A DNA stretch of 64,000 bases from Clarkia xantiana subsp. parviflora. Lineage: Eukaryota > Streptophyta > Magnoliopsida > Myrtales > Onagraceae. Each line of letters opens with the position of its first letter. Position 1 is the stretch's first letter. The DNA is taken from the NCBI GenBank assembly GCA_036873135.1, contig JAPTYO010000022.1, forward strand, positions 8,399,785-8,463,784. Direction: 5' to 3'. Position numbers and translations under genes: made by a program. Under the pieces are notes generated by a model. It saw only the letters and a program-made list of their open reading frames with translations, did not search any database and was not told where the DNA came from. Shown piece by piece: positions 20,810 through 33,000 of the stretch.

Positions 20810-21620
20810 GGCTTTACAGGTGTGATCATTTCTTCGAGATGGACGAAACACCTGAAATTACGAAGCTCAGGTATGCCGTAGTCTATTTGGATGGGGATGC
20901 CTTGCAATGGCATCAATCTTATATGAAAACTCGTGGTGCTACTGTGTCTGAATTGCCTTGGTCTGAGTATGTGAGAGCTATAACGCTAGATTCTCTGATT
21001 CATTTTTTGAGGATGCTATGGAGGAATTAACTACTTTGTACCAGATTGGACCATTAAAGGATTATTGTCGTTCCTTTGATGCTTTGTTGAATAAGGTGTC
21101 AATCTGTGAAGAGTATGCAGTAAGTATTTTCTTGAGAGGGCTGGATTCTGAGATAAAATGTACAGTAAAGATGTTCCAACCAAAAACTTTGAGAGATGCG
21201 TATGCCTTGGCTGGAGATCACTAATTTGGTTTTAGCAAAACCAACCTCTTCAGTTCCTAGAACTGTGAGTCAACCTCATTCTAATATGCACTCTTATACT
21301 AGACCTCCACCCCTATCAAATGCTAGTAAGTTGCCACTGTTTCCTTCACCAAATAGATCTTTACTGAATGCTCCTATTAGAGGTTCTAAGGTGCTAAGTT
21401 CTAAAGAGGTGGATGCTAAGAGGGCTCGGGGTGAGTGTTTTTGGTGCCCAGAGAAGTACACACCAGATCATATGTGTCATAAGAAGCAATTATTTAGCTT
21501 GGGCATTGAGCAGTTATTGGAGGATAATGATAGTGTGGAAATAATTGATACTGAGTTAAAGGATGAACCTCAATTATCAGTGCATGCCTTGTCTGGGGTA
21601 CACTCTTATTCTACCATGAA

Positions 21621-22958
21621 GATAGTTGGCTCGATAGGGACTCGTAAGCTTCATATCCTTATTGACTCAAGGTCCACTCATAATTTCATTAATGAAAGGT
21701 CAGTTCCTAAGCTAGGGTGTGTTTTGACTGATGTAGCTGCCATGCATGTAACTGTTGCTGATGGCAGTAAATTTCCTTGTGTAAAGATGTGCTCGGGGTT
21801 CCAACGGATGATGCAGGGTTCTTGGTTTACCACTGATGTGTTGGTTATTCCCTTAGACAACTATGACATGGTATTCGGAATTCAATGGCTCAGAACACTC
21901 GATGACATAGTGTGGAATTTTAAGAACTTGACTATGCAGTTTGAAGTGGAAGGCAAGCAAGTCAGTTTGAAGGGTACTGATCATAATGACTTTGCTATTG
22001 TTCTGTTGAGAAGATGAATTATTACTTCCAGCATGACCAGCAGTTAGTATCAGCTCACTTATGCAGTATTCAACTCTTTAGTGCTAAGTCTGATCAAACT
22101 GTTCACTCTTCGAATATAGTGGACTGTGCTGAGTCTAGTCAGTTGTCTGCCTTACTGACTAAGTTTGATGACCTTTTCCATATTCCTACTGCTTTGCCTC
22201 CATTTAGGAGTAAGGAACATCAGATTGTGTTGAAGGAAGGAGTTTCAGCATTGAATTTAAAGCCATATAGGTACCCTGCTGCTCAAAAAGATAGTTGGCT
22301 CGATGGGGACTCGTAAGCTTGATATCCTTATTGACTCAGGGTCCACTCATAATTTCATTAATGAAAGGTCAGTTCCTAAGCTAGGGTGTGTTTTTACTGA
22401 TGTAGCTGCCATGCATGTAACTGTTGCTGATGGCAGTAAATTGCCTTGTGTAAAGATGTGCTCGGGGTTCAAACGGATGATGCAGGGTTCTTGGTTTACC
22501 ACTGATGTGTTGGTTATTCCCTTAGAAAACTATGACATGGTATTGGGAATTCAGTGGCTCAGAACACTCGATGACATAGTGTGGAATTTTAAGAACTTGA
22601 CTATGCAGTTTGAAGTGGAAGGCAAACAAGTCAGTTTGAAGGGTACTGATCATAATAACTATGCTATTGTTCTGTTGAGAAGATGAATTATTATTTGCAG
22701 CATGACCAGCAGTTAGTATCAGCTCACTTATGCAGTATTCAACTCTTTAATGCTAAGTCTGATCAAACTGTTCACTCTTCGAATATAGTGGACTGTGCTG
22801 GGTCTAGTCAGTTGTCTGCCTTACTGACTAAGTTTGATGACCTTTTCCATATTCCTACTGCTTTGCCTCCATTTAGGGGTAAGGAACATCATATTGTGTT
22901 GAAGGAATGAGTTTCGGCATTGAATTTAAAGCCATATGGGTAACATGCTGCTCAAAAA
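21621..22958 (+). repeat. 669-bp in-frame tandem duplication over the protease of Z
   Basis: Unit 1 (21621-22289) and unit 2 (22290-22958) are nearly identical and carry the DS(G/R)STHNFIN protease core twice. The length is 223 codons. Both units contain the same ATGA frameshift point (about 22014 and 22683), so that damage came first. The join sits in an AAAAAGAT tract. Confidence 0.93.
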
Positions 22959-23434
22959 GATGTGATTGAACACATGACAAAAGAATTGCTTGAGTCATGG
23001 GTAATTCGTAGCAGCATGAGCCCCTTTGCTGCTCCAGTGGTTTTGGTTGAAAAGAATGATGGATCTTGGAGGATGTGTGTCGACTATAGGAGATTAAATG
23101 AAGCTACTGTCAAGGATAGGTTTCCTATTCCTTTGGTAGAAGAATTGCTAGATGAGTTGCATGCAGCTGTTATCTTCTCAAAGATTGACTTGAGATTTGG
23201 TTACTATCAAATTCTAATGTGGCCAGAAGATGTGCATAAGGCAGCATTTCGAACTCACCAAGGGAATTATGAATTCTTAGTCATGCCTTTTGGTCTCACT
23301 AATGCCCCAGCCACTTTTTAAGCCTTGATGAATGTTGTATTCCAACCACTTATTCGTAAGTGTGTTTTGGTTTTCTTTGATGATATTCTTGTCTACAACA
23401 AATCAGTGGAGGATCATTTGAAGCACTTGGAGGA

Positions 23435-23456
23435 TGATGGATATACGCCCAATTTG
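23435..23456 (+). repeat. Orphan 22-bp terminus of the element-A LTR
   Basis: These 22 bases are identical to the first 22 bases of both LTRs of element A (4081 and 13571). They sit exactly between the Z reverse transcriptase and the minus-strand W Copia, with no more LTR sequence on either side. Confidence 0.9.
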
Positions 23457-24613
23457 TACAAGGTTCCAGATTTAAGGCCCCGTGCTACAACCATAGCACC
23501 CTTCTTAATCTTCCACAAACTATTCACAAACTCTGCTGCATAACCTGTGCGATCCAACTGACCAACCGAGATCAGATTCTTCTTGAGACCAGGAATGTAC
23601 CTGACATCTTCCAATGTCCACTGATTTTCAGCTATACTGTGAATGCAGACATTACCCTTCCATTCAATCTCCAATACCTTGTTGTCAACAAGATACACAT
23701 TTCCAAACTTTCCTGACTTGAAATTTCAGAACCACTTCTTGCTCGGAGACGAATGAAACGACGCTCCAGAATCCACAATCCATGATTCAAGTGAGCTATC
23801 CACACTGAGGGTTAACACGTCCCCAATGTCTTCTGCTGAATTCACAGAATCACTATCATAACCAGGTTCGATATTCTTCTTCTTTTACTTCGGACAATCA
23901 GATCGATAGTGGCCTCTTTCACCACAATTCCAACATGTTCCCTGTGGTATTCCTTTGTTTCTTGATTTTGAGCGTCCATGCTGATTTGGACCATTTGAAT
24001 TACTTCTCCCCCTTCTGTCAACATTAAGAGCACTTCCTGATGACTCATCAATTTCTCTTTTGCGAATACTTTCGCTAAGAACAACATCTCGGATTTCATC
24101 AAACTTCAGCTTCTCAGATCCACGGGAACTACTAACTGCTGAAACAATAGTATCCCACGACTCGAGGAGAGATGACAGCAAAATCAAAGCTTTAACCTCA
24201 TCCTCAAAATTTATCTCAACAGAACTCAGTTGTGAAACAATCATATTAAAAGCATTAACATATTCAGCAACAGAACCACCTTCAACCATCTGTAAATTGA
24301 ACAATCTATGCATCAGATATACCTTGTTCATCGCCGATGGTTTCTCGTACATGTTCGCCAACGCCTTCAGCACGCCTGCTGTCGATGTCTCCTTGACGAT
24401 GTTGAACGCAAAGTTCCTGGACAAGCACAACCGGATCATCCCCAGAGTTTTTCGATCCTTGAGTTTCCACTGTTGCTCCGTCATGGATTCCGGTTTCTCC
24501 CCAGACAAGGGTTCGTACAGATTCTTCTAGTACAAATAATCTTCAATCTGCATCTTCCAGAAACCGAAATCGTTTCCATCGAACTTCTCTATTCCAGCCT
24601 TCGACAACGCCAT
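23457..24613 (-). pseudogene. Copia gag-protease-preintegrase remnant (element W)
   Basis: Minus-strand start at 24613 (MALSKAGIEKFDG). Gag core follows (MYEKPSAMNKVYLMHRLFNL; DEVKALILLSSL), then a canonical CCHC knuckle CWNCGERGHYRSDCPK (about 23935-23885). The protease has WIVDSGASFH (about 23790-23760). The gag-pre-integrase region reads LEDVRYIPGLKKNLISVGQL and ends at SGTLYKL. Two or three stops interrupt it (for example near 24530 and 23886). Integrase, RT and the other LTR are missing past the 23456 breakpoint. The style is Tork-like. Confidence 0.88.
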
Positions 24614-24654
24614 CTTCAGTGATCGTGTTGAATCTCCTTAGCTCTGATACTAGT

Positions 24655-24953
24655 TGTTGGGATCGATTCTCTCAGCACTCACAAACGGATTAAAAGAAAG
24701 CAATAAAGAACACAAGATTTAACGTGGTTCGGTCGACGCGACCTACGTCCACGGGCAAAGGAGCACCACTTCACTAGCACAATCAACACCGGAGGGTTAT
24801 AAGAGGAGACCACATAGAGCACTCACTCTCACAATACATGTAGAGACCTATTACACGTTGCTCTAAACACACATAAAATCACTCATCTCTATTCACTCAC
24901 CTAGAGAAACCCTAACCCTCACGCACTTGATAATTAACTTAGCTATTCCTATG
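24655..24953 (-). repeat. LTR of Copia W, first part
   Basis: Begins TGTTGGGATCG on the plus strand, next to a minus-strand tRNA-Met-type primer site (TAGTATCAGAGC, about 24652-24641). It is split by insertion of Gypsy element B and continues at 35871-36154, where it ends CCCAACA, the inverted form of its TGTTGGG start. Confidence 0.8.
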
Positions 24954-25710
24954 TGTTGGATCACGGGCGAAGCTCCGTTACGTCCTTGACGGAAGGCTTG
25001 GACTCCTGGGCTCCGCGTAATCCTGCAAAAGGGGATGACCTGGGTGGTGACCCAGAATCCCTCTCCGATGCTTAAATGAGTACACAATCAACAGGGTGGC
25101 AGCAGTATTCTAAGTCGTATTAGAGAGTCTGTATTTTCTGAGTAACTTCCTTCTTTATATAGGAAGGGAAGTCACTCAGTTACATGTGACCGTGATTGGC
25201 CGTTTTGCCCATGATTCCATGTATCTCGCCACGATTCCGTATATCTCGGTTAGGATTCCATATATCTCGCCCCACGCTCCGCGTATCTTGCCCGTACTCC
25301 GCGTATCTCGGGCACGCCCAGCGTATCTCGGGGGATTTATCCTTATCTCTAACCGTCTCCCACTACTCTATCTAGTAGGCGGGTTTCTCGGTCTTTATCC
25401 TCTGATCACAAGTCCCGACTCCTGTCGGAGACTCCAGAGTTGTCTCATTCTAGATCACCACCCAGGACCTTCAGTCTCTACGGGACAGGTCCAGCCTCTG
25501 CGGGGCTTTATCATCGGGGCCTTTACTAAGGCATATCGGGGCCTACTCAGAGGCTTTTCATCGGGAGCATTCAGCTCATACATCGGGACCGCTAAAGTCG
25601 GGACCCTTTTGCTGGGCCTCTGGGCCTTCCAAGCTTTTCACGAGGCCCACTGGACCTACTCGCCGTCCATTGGCTGTTAACGGGGCTAACGATTACGTCG
25701 GGACCCATCA
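24954..25710 (-). repeat. 3' LTR (sense) of element B
   Basis: 757 bp. It contains short degenerate repeats around CGTATCTCG/CCGTATATCTCG at about 25196-25335 and a CTGGGT-CACC-ACCCAG hairpin on the sense strand (25040-25055). The paired LTR is 35136-35870. Confidence 0.95.
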
Positions 25711-26230
25711 TTTGCCCCCAAGACATGGGGGACTTTTAGTTCGTCGTGTCTTTTAGTTTGGCTCTTCTGACCTTGTTATCGGGGGTTTTTGTTTTCATAC
25801 CTTCCGATACCACCGTCGGAGGTTTTTGTTTTCATACCTTCCGATACCACCGTCGGAGGCTTTTGCCTTGCGTGTGATTGTTGTATAACAGAGTCTCTCA
25901 CTCATGATTGCCTTGGGCCCACCAGACCCCATGGGCAGTTGCCAAATCCGAGGAAACTCCTCGGTTACTGTAGCATCAAATGCCTAGGGATAAGGAAACG
26001 ACGTTTAAACCGGCGTGACTGTTGTTTTCTGAAAAAGCAGCTGTGACGTCACGCATGTCCCTTCCGTACCTATAATCTCAGCGATTAAGATCGTGTCGTT
26101 TCCTCTTCAACGGTGCAGATCAAGCCCATCCAGCTGTCTTTTCCGTACCGTCTCCACAATTTCAACGATTGTGATCGAATCGTTTCGTCTTCAACGGTCA
26201 AGATTAAGTCCCTCCAGTTGTCCTTTTGCT
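25711..26230 (+). promoter_or_regulatory. Upstream region of the antisense gene in element B
   Basis: Next to the LTR on the sense strand is a purine tract (CTTGGGGGCAAA), the likely polypurine tract. It is followed by two or three ~33-bp repeats of TTCCGATACCACCGTCGGAGG, each able to fold on itself (25795-25865). Read on the plus strand this is the region upstream of the antisense gene's TATA box. Confidence 0.6.
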
Positions 26231-26238
26231 TATAAAAG
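26231..26238 (+). promoter_or_regulatory. TATA box of the antisense gene in element B
   Basis: TATAAAAG, 155 bp before the ATG at 26393, followed about 25-30 bp later by a CT-rich start region (ATTCACTTCTTCTGCACTCT). The same block is conserved in element D (TATAAAAG at 62313-62320). It is a good plant core promoter on the strand opposite to gag-pol. Confidence 0.7.
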
Positions 26239-26392
26239 CCAAAACCCTGGCATTATTCACTTCTTCTGCACTCTCTCGATTTCAGCCATTCTTGCATTCG
26301 AAGCTTCTTCCCCAAGCTCTTCCTGCTGTTTCAGTGATCCAAGGCCTTCAACCTTCCGATCTTCCTCCATTTTACCTCTCCGATCATCGATC

Positions 26393-29121
26393 ATGTCTGG
26401 TAAGGACTTTCCTCTATGTTTTCGTGATTTACTTGCTGTTTGTTCTTCTTTTCTCAAATCCTCTTGTTTGCAACCGTTTTAGACGAAGCTAGTTCTGAGG
26501 TTAGGGCTCCTTTCACTTTCGAGTTTGCTGTCAATGAGATTTCTGAGGCTTCGTATGAGGCTGCCCTTAGAGAGGGGTGTATTACCTCAGATTGGGAACC
26601 TCGCTTCCCATATGAGTCTCAACCTGCTGTAAGAAGGAAGCACATCATTACGCCTCCTTGGGCAGGGGAAGTGTTCGTCTCCGCCGGACAAATAAGCGCG
26701 GGGATTCGGTTCCCCTTCTGCGGAAACATGGTGGAGATGTGCAACTTCTACAAAACGCACCCTTGTACCTTCTCTCCACACGCCATCCGCGTGTAGAATG
26801 CCTTCCAACTCTTATGCCACCGCCAGCAGTGGACGTACAGTCTACTGCTGTTCCGCACTTTCTACGGCATGAAGTGCAACAAAGCTGGGGTCTGCTCCTT
26901 CTCCCCCCGACTCCCCAAGTGGACAAAGGAGCAACTTTCACATTTCGGCTGGGATAGCGAAACTTGGAAGTTCCACAAGGATCGGGTGCTGATTCGCGAT
27001 TCGGGGTCCGACAACAGCGGATGGAAGAAGTACTACTTCTTCGTCCAGCACAGCTCTGTTCCCTGGCCTCGATGGGAGGTCGTGGCGGATCCTTCCCCCA
27101 AGCTCTTAGACTACACTGAGGATGACCTCATCACCCTCCAAATGGTTCAGCTCTACCGCTGGGGAGACAACTTCATACCCCTCGACGCCAACAAGCTCCA
27201 GGAGAGGAACCTAATTACTATCGGAGTCCGACTCCTTGATTCTGTTTCCAAGGATTTGGTCATCTGGGTAATATTTCTAACTATCTTATTTTTTACCTTT
27301 GCAGCCAAGAAGGCTTCTCTGTTGACTCATCTCATTATGAAGCAGGGCGAGACTGATGCCGTCCAGAGTGGCTCCAAGCGGAAGCGCAAGCTGGTGAAGA
27401 AAGGTGCTTCCTCCTCCACTCCTTTATCTGTTGCTCCTCCAACCGAAGAGCAAGTCGGGGCCAAGAAGGCCAGGCGGGAGGAGATAGATCGGACCTTCGG
27501 GGCCACCACCATCGAGGAAGGTAAGCGCGTTCGTCGTGCAATTAAACGATATAAAAAATTAGTTCCCAAGGAGTTTATCCCCGCCGATCGGGAGTCGCGG
27601 GTTCGGGAAATTAAGTATATCCTTCAAGGAGAAGTCCCCCGCGTTCTCAAGGCGGGATATTACAACTTCCATGGGAAAAACCAGCATGTCGAACGTCAAA
27701 TTCTCTGGTGTCCTGGCGGAGTTATTCCTGATCATGTTCGTCCTGCCACCGCAGGTCCCTCGGAGACTCCTGCCCCGACGGAGGCTATCATTCCAGCGGA
27801 GACTATAGCTCCGCAAGATCCGATGCTGGAAGACGTCCCGGCGGAAGCTCAGTTCCGTCAGGTGGCCGATTTGGAGGCCTCTCCTTCTGTCGAGGAGCCT
27901 GATGAAGGGGGCCTGCTTCCCCGCGGCAGGTCGGGGTCAAGGAGCATGAGGCCCGCTGTGAGGGACGTGTCCCGGAGTCCTCCTCCTGCTCTCCGCACTC
28001 CAACCCCCGAGCCCCCTCCGACTGAGGTAGCTCCTCCCACCGCTGGTGCTGAGGTTATCCCTCGTCTCCCGATGGATGAGGTGTACAAGATTTACACCTC
28101 CGACCAGGCGGCGATCCCTTGGCGTCCGATCGAATCCCTCAACGGGTTTTCGATCCGTCGGGACAATCTTGAGCCTGACTTGGCCCTGCATCTGCTGGCA
28201 GGGTCAATCCCTCCTGCTTTGAGACTGCCGCTTTGCCTGACGCGGGAGGACATCGAAGAGGAGTTCCGTGCCATGGCCGTTCGTCGGATGGAGGTAATGC
28301 CTTACCTTTTCTTGTTTTCTTCTTTATTCCTACTTTCGACCACTGAATTCTTTATCTTTTTTCCCTCGCCTTAGGAAACTGCGGACCAGCAGCGTTGCTT
28401 CGCCATCGCCTTAGCTCTGAAGAGTGCTTTGGAGGAGGCTGAAGCCAAGTCGAACCCTGATGCCTTAGCCAAGCTTCAGGTGGAACTTGACGAGGGGGTG
28501 GCGGCCAAGAACAAGATGGCCAAGGAGAAGGCTCTCCTAGATGATATGACCTCAAGCCTGCTCAAGAAGGTCCACGATCATGAGGCTGTCATGCGTCGGG
28601 AGCGGAAGATGGTCCAGATGGAGCAGCAGCGGAATGAGGCGGAGAAGCAGCAGCTCATTCGCGAAAAGGACGTCTTCACGGATCTTCTTGCGGAGGCCAA
28701 GGCAAAGTTTGAGGCGGAGAGGGCTGAGTTCTCTGCCAAGCTGGCTGAGGCAAAGGCTCAAGGCCTCGAGGAGGGCCGCCTGCAGGGCCACGAGGAGGGC
28801 CGCCTACAGGGCCACGGGGAGTATCGGAACTCTGAAGAGTTCAAGGTGGCTGCTGTAGAGTTCTGCAAGTCCGAGGTGGAGGATGTGCTATACAATGCTG
28901 TCGAGGAACTCTACACAGCCTACGCGGATTCCATTGACTTCACGAAGTCCGAGACTCTTGCCCCCGTCGCGGAGAAGTATTTCAACCTCCCCGCGGAGAG
29001 TAAGGAGGCCGCTACCGTGGACCCGACTCCGCCAGCTGCGGAGCCTTCTGCCCAGGCCCCTCTAAACCTTGCTCCCTCCGATGCTGCTGAGGATCCATCT
29101 TCCAACAAGGACCAAGTTTAA
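26393..29121 (+). pseudogene. Antisense gene of element B (Transposase_28-like domain plus coiled coil), one nonsense codon
   Basis: Predicted exons: 26393-26399 (ATGTCTG), 26483-27267, 27346-27520, 27755-28293, 28375-29121; frames join exactly (750 codons). The 27521-27754 intron is uncertain because the frame stays open through it. The N-terminal domain reads ISAGIRFPFCGNMVEMCNFY and HPCTFSPHAIRV, aligning with LPYCDDLVELSRFFRISPVN of element A. A TAG at 26794-26796 replaces a Trp codon that is intact in element D. The middle is Pro/Ser rich. The last exon is a long Glu/Lys-rich coiled coil with a small EEGRLQGH repeat (about 28768-28817). It carries its own TATA box. Function unknown; homologous genes lie at 9655, 53426 and 62476. 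Confidence 0.82.
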
Positions 29122-29330
29122 TGTTTTATATCTTTTAGACCTTGTAGTCTTTCTCCTTGATCTCTTGTATCGAACCTCTTTGGCCTTTTAGCCTTTATAT
29201 AAGCAGTTTCTTTCCATCTGTTTTGGCACCGATACTTGTTTGCACTTTATCTAAAGCGGCTTTAAATTCGTTACTCAGAACGTTCCGATGCGCCATTTAA
29301 AATGACTTCATACGTCCTTCCGACGTTTTA
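29122..29330 (+). other. 3' flank of the antisense gene in element B
   Basis: T-rich sequence after the stop, with TTTATATAAGC near 29194; likely the antisense 3' untranslated region. No gene. Confidence 0.5.
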
Positions 29331-29578
29331 CTCGAGATTTTACCGTTTAAGGTTTCTCGTCCAAAATCGGGACTTCACCATTTAAAGTTTCTCGTCCAAA
29401 ATCGGGACTTCACCACTTAAGGTTTCTCGTCCAAAATCGGGACTTCACCACTTAAGGTTTCTCGTCCAAAATCGGGACTTCACCACTTAAGGTTTCTCGT
29501 CAAAAATCGGGACTTCACCACTTAAGGTTTCTCGTCCAAAATCGGGACTTCACCACTTAAAGTTTCTCGTCCCTGCCT
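29331..29578. repeat. 36-bp tandem array in element B
   Basis: About six and a half near-identical 36-bp units (TTAAGGTTTCTCGTCC then AAAATCGGGACTTCACCACT). There are no unique spacers, so this is a plain tandem array. It lies between the convergent antisense gene and integrase ORF. Confidence 0.93.
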
Positions 29579-29589
29579 TTCAAGGCCAT

Positions 29590-29930
29590 TTTCACACCCC
29601 TTAGGGCTTTTATTGCGTCTCTACCGGACGGCTTAATCGTACCCTTTAAGGCTTTTTTCCGCATCATATAGACGACTTACGCGGACCTGTTAAGGCTTTT
29701 CGGTACCCGTTAAGGCTTTTGGCCGCATCATATAGACGACTTACGCGGACCCATCAGGGCCTTTTCATACCTAGGCTTTTGGTTGCATCATATAGACGAC
29801 TTACATGTACCCCGTAAGGCTTTTGTCCATACCCGTTAAGGCTTTTGGCCGCATCATATAGATGACTCACGCATACCTCGGAAGGCTTTTATCGTACCTC
29901 GGAAGGCTTTTGTCGCGTCCTTCAGGACGT
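29590..29930. repeat. Degenerate ~40-70-bp repeat array in element B
   Basis: Copies of AAGGCTTTTGGCCGCATCAT followed by ATAGACGACTTACGCGGACC, with variable spacing and half-units. It continues the spacer between convergent genes. Confidence 0.85.
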
Positions 29931-30000
29931 CTTACTAACAGTTAGAATAAATCTAAAAACAATTTGATAGACAACTTGCGCCATTCGCGGCGACTTAATA

Positions 30001-33000
30001 TCAAACATGATACTTCTTCAAGTGTTCGCCACTGAAGGAATGTTTCAACGTCTTGCCATCAAGGTCCTCTAGCTTGTATGCATTGGGTGCTGGCATCCCT
30101 ACGATCTTGTAAGGTCCTTCCCATTTTGGTGATAGCTTGTTGATCCGATCTTGATGAACGAACTCGTTCCTCCGCCAGACAAGTTCTCCCACGAAGAATT
30201 GTCGGGACTTGACACGCCGATTATAATATCGAGCTGTTGCCAGACGCATCCGGGCCTGGACTTCATCAGCTTTCCACCTCTTTTCCTCGAGCAAGTCTAA
30301 GTCTAGACGTCTCATTTCCTCATTTGTCAGAGGCTCGTAATATTTTGCGCGGTGGGACGCCACCGTTATCTCCACGGGAGCGACTGCCTCCGTGCCGTAG
30401 ACCAGGCCAAACGGAGTTTCCCCCGTCGATTGCTTGGGTGTTGTTCTAACAGCCCACAGCACATTTTCGAGCTCATCCAGCCAATGGCCCTGCAGGGCAT
30501 AGACTCTCTTCTTCAAGCCATCCATCACGATCTTGTTGGCCGATTCTACCTGGCCATTGGTCTGAGCGTGGCGGACTGAAGCGGTCCGATGCTCAATGTT
30601 TAATTCCTCCAGGTATTCCTTCAACTGAGCCCCATTGAACGGAGGGCCGTTGTCGCTGATCAACACTCGAGGAACCCCGTACCGGGATTCGATCTGAGTT
30701 TGAAGGAACTTGAGGATCTGCTGCCCCGTCGTTTTGGCCAATGCCTTAGCCTCTATCCACTTTGAGAAGTAGTCGATGGCCACGAGCAAATACTTGCACT
30801 GACCTTTCGCTTGGGGAAGAGGTCCTACCAAATAAATCCCCCATTGCGCGAAGGGCCATGCACTCCTGATGGGCATTAGGTCCGCAGCGGGAGCCACAAT
30901 ATTCGGGGCGTACCTCTGGCATGCATCACAGGATCGGACCATCGCGGTCGCTTCCTTGTTCATCGAGGGCCAATAGTAGCCTAAGTTCAATGCCTTCCTC
31001 ACTAAAGATCGGGCCCCTTCATGACAGGCCGCGACTCCCTCGTGTAGCTCCCTTAGGATCCGATTCGTGTCAGGTTCTGCTACGCATTTTAAGAAAGGCT
31101 TTACATACCCTTTTTTGTATAACTGGTTGTCCACCATCGCGTAGTTGTCCGCAATCCGACGCAACCTGACAGCTGCCACTTTGTCATCGGGGAGTACCCC
31201 CGTAGTCAGGTACGTGACCATCGCGGTCATCCAAGTGGGCTTCTCTTCTTCCTCCGATCCTGTCTCAATAGCACAGATCTCCGCCGGATCAATGTTTGAG
31301 ATAATCACCTTTTCTAGGAAATGCAACTTCCGATTCTCCTCGGGGGCCACTCCCAGGGCAAACTTGCTTAAGGCATCTGCTTCCGCGTTTTCTTCCCTCG
31401 GGATTGCCTCGATATCAAAGCTTTGGAAGCTTCCCTTCAAAGTCTGCACCTCGTGCAAATACTTCTTCATTGTCGGGCTTTTGGCTTCATAGTTCCCCTG
31501 GACTTGGTTTACAACCAAGCTAGCATCGCACTTCACTTTTAAATGGTCGACCCCCGTACCCTTGGCAATCTTAAGGCCTGTGATGAGAGCCTCATACTCT
31601 GCTTCGTTGTTGGTAGCTTTGAACGTCAACGCCAAGGCATATCGTAGGGGTTCACCTCCACCGGGCGGTATCAATACGAATCCTGCCCCCGAGCCTTCTA
31701 CACTCGATGAACCATCAGTGTACATCTCCCAAGTATTCTCCTCATTTGGTTTTTCTGGCTGTTGTTCTGTTGTCGGGACTTCCTCCATGGTTGCCCCCTC
31801 TGCGGGACCCGTTACTGCCAGATCGGGTGCCGTAGACTCAGCTATAAAATCTGCCAATGCCTGGCCCTTAATAGCGGTTCTCGGAGCGAAACGAATACGG
31901 AACTCCGTTAGCTTGATGGCCCATTTCACCAATCTCCCCGACGCCTCTGGTCGGTTCAAAAAGTGCTTCAAGGGCTGATTAGTCAATACCGTGACTTCAT
32001 GGGCGTGGAAGTAAGGTCGTAGCTTTCGAGCAGCAATAATCAACGCAAAGAGATACTTCTCAATAGCGGGATAATTTATTTCAGACTTGGCAAACGCCTT
32101 GCTTACATAATAGATAGGCACTTGGTTGCCCTTGACAATTTTAATCAAAACAGAACTAACAGCCACAACAGAAACAGCCAAATAGAGATAAAGCGGCTCG
32201 CCTGGAACTGGTTTCGCCAACGGCGGAAGGGTACGGAGGTGCTGCTTGAGTGCCTGGAACGCCTCCTCGCACTTATTGGTCCATTAGAACTTCTTGTGGG
32301 CCCTCAAAAGGTCAAAAAATGGCATGGCTCGGTCACTCGCCTTGGATAGGAAGCGATTCATCGCGGCCAACCGGCCATTCAGCACCTGGACCTCCCGATG
32401 AGTCTTCGGGGACTGCATATCCTCGATTGCTCGCAGCTTCTCGGGGTTCACCTCGATTCCTCTCTGGCTCACCATGAACCCTAGGAACTTCCCCGAGTTC
32501 ACCCCAAAAGCACATTTGTCGGGGTTCAGCCGAACCTGATGGAACTTCATCCGCTCAAATGCTGCCGCCAAGTTCTGGACATGGTCTCCTGCCTGTCGGG
32601 ACTTCACCAGCATGTCATCCACATACGCCTCCATGGTTTTCCCCAACATGTCTCCGAACAACTTGTTCACCATCCGCTGGTAAGTTGCTCCGGCATTGAT
32701 CAATCCGAAGGGCATCACGTCGTAATGGTAGACGTCACTATCGGCATAGAAGGCCGTATGGGGGGCATCCTCCTTCGCCATCTTGATCTGGTTGTACCCG
32801 GAATAGGCATCCATGAAGCTCAGCAGCTCATGTCCCGATGTGGCATCCACCAGCTGGTCAATCCTCGGGAGCGGGTAGCAATCCTTCGGGCAAGCCTTGT
32901 TCAAGTCGCGGAAATCGACACACATCCGCCACTTCCCGTTACTCTTTCGCACCAGGACTGGGTTAGCCACCCAAGTCTGGAATCGGAGCTCCTTGATGAA

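Larger units (their letters stand above)
20333..23434 (+). pseudogene. Ty3/Gypsy chromovirus-type gag-protease-RT remnant (element Z)
   Basis: The start (ATG 20333) is followed by gag with a coiled N-terminus and FGRVDFPRFN...YRCDHFFEMDETPE, then VVYLDGDALQWHQSYM (about 20880-20925). A Cys/His knuckle is degenerate (CFWCPEKYTPDHMCH). The protease region has ILIDSGSTHNFIN, and RT reads [20 protein letters not shown] (about 23035-23095) to [12 protein letters not shown] and VFFDDILVYNKS. Several frameshifts and stops are present. Two in-frame tandem duplications lie inside (108 bp in gag, 669 bp over the protease). RNase H and integrase are lost at a breakpoint at 23434. The gag and RT style suggest the Reina/Tekay group. 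Confidence 0.87.

Noticed and set aside
27268..27304. 37-nt intron in the antisense gene of B ending at the strong TTTGCAG
   Set aside because: 37 nt is too short for a plant intron and breaks the frame. A 78-nt intron to the next CAG keeps phase 0, matching A (84 nt) and C.
29331..29578. Regular repeats that could be mistaken for a CRISPR array
   Set aside because: The repeats are contiguous with no unique spacers, inside a plant retrotransposon, with no cas genes. It is a plain tandem array.
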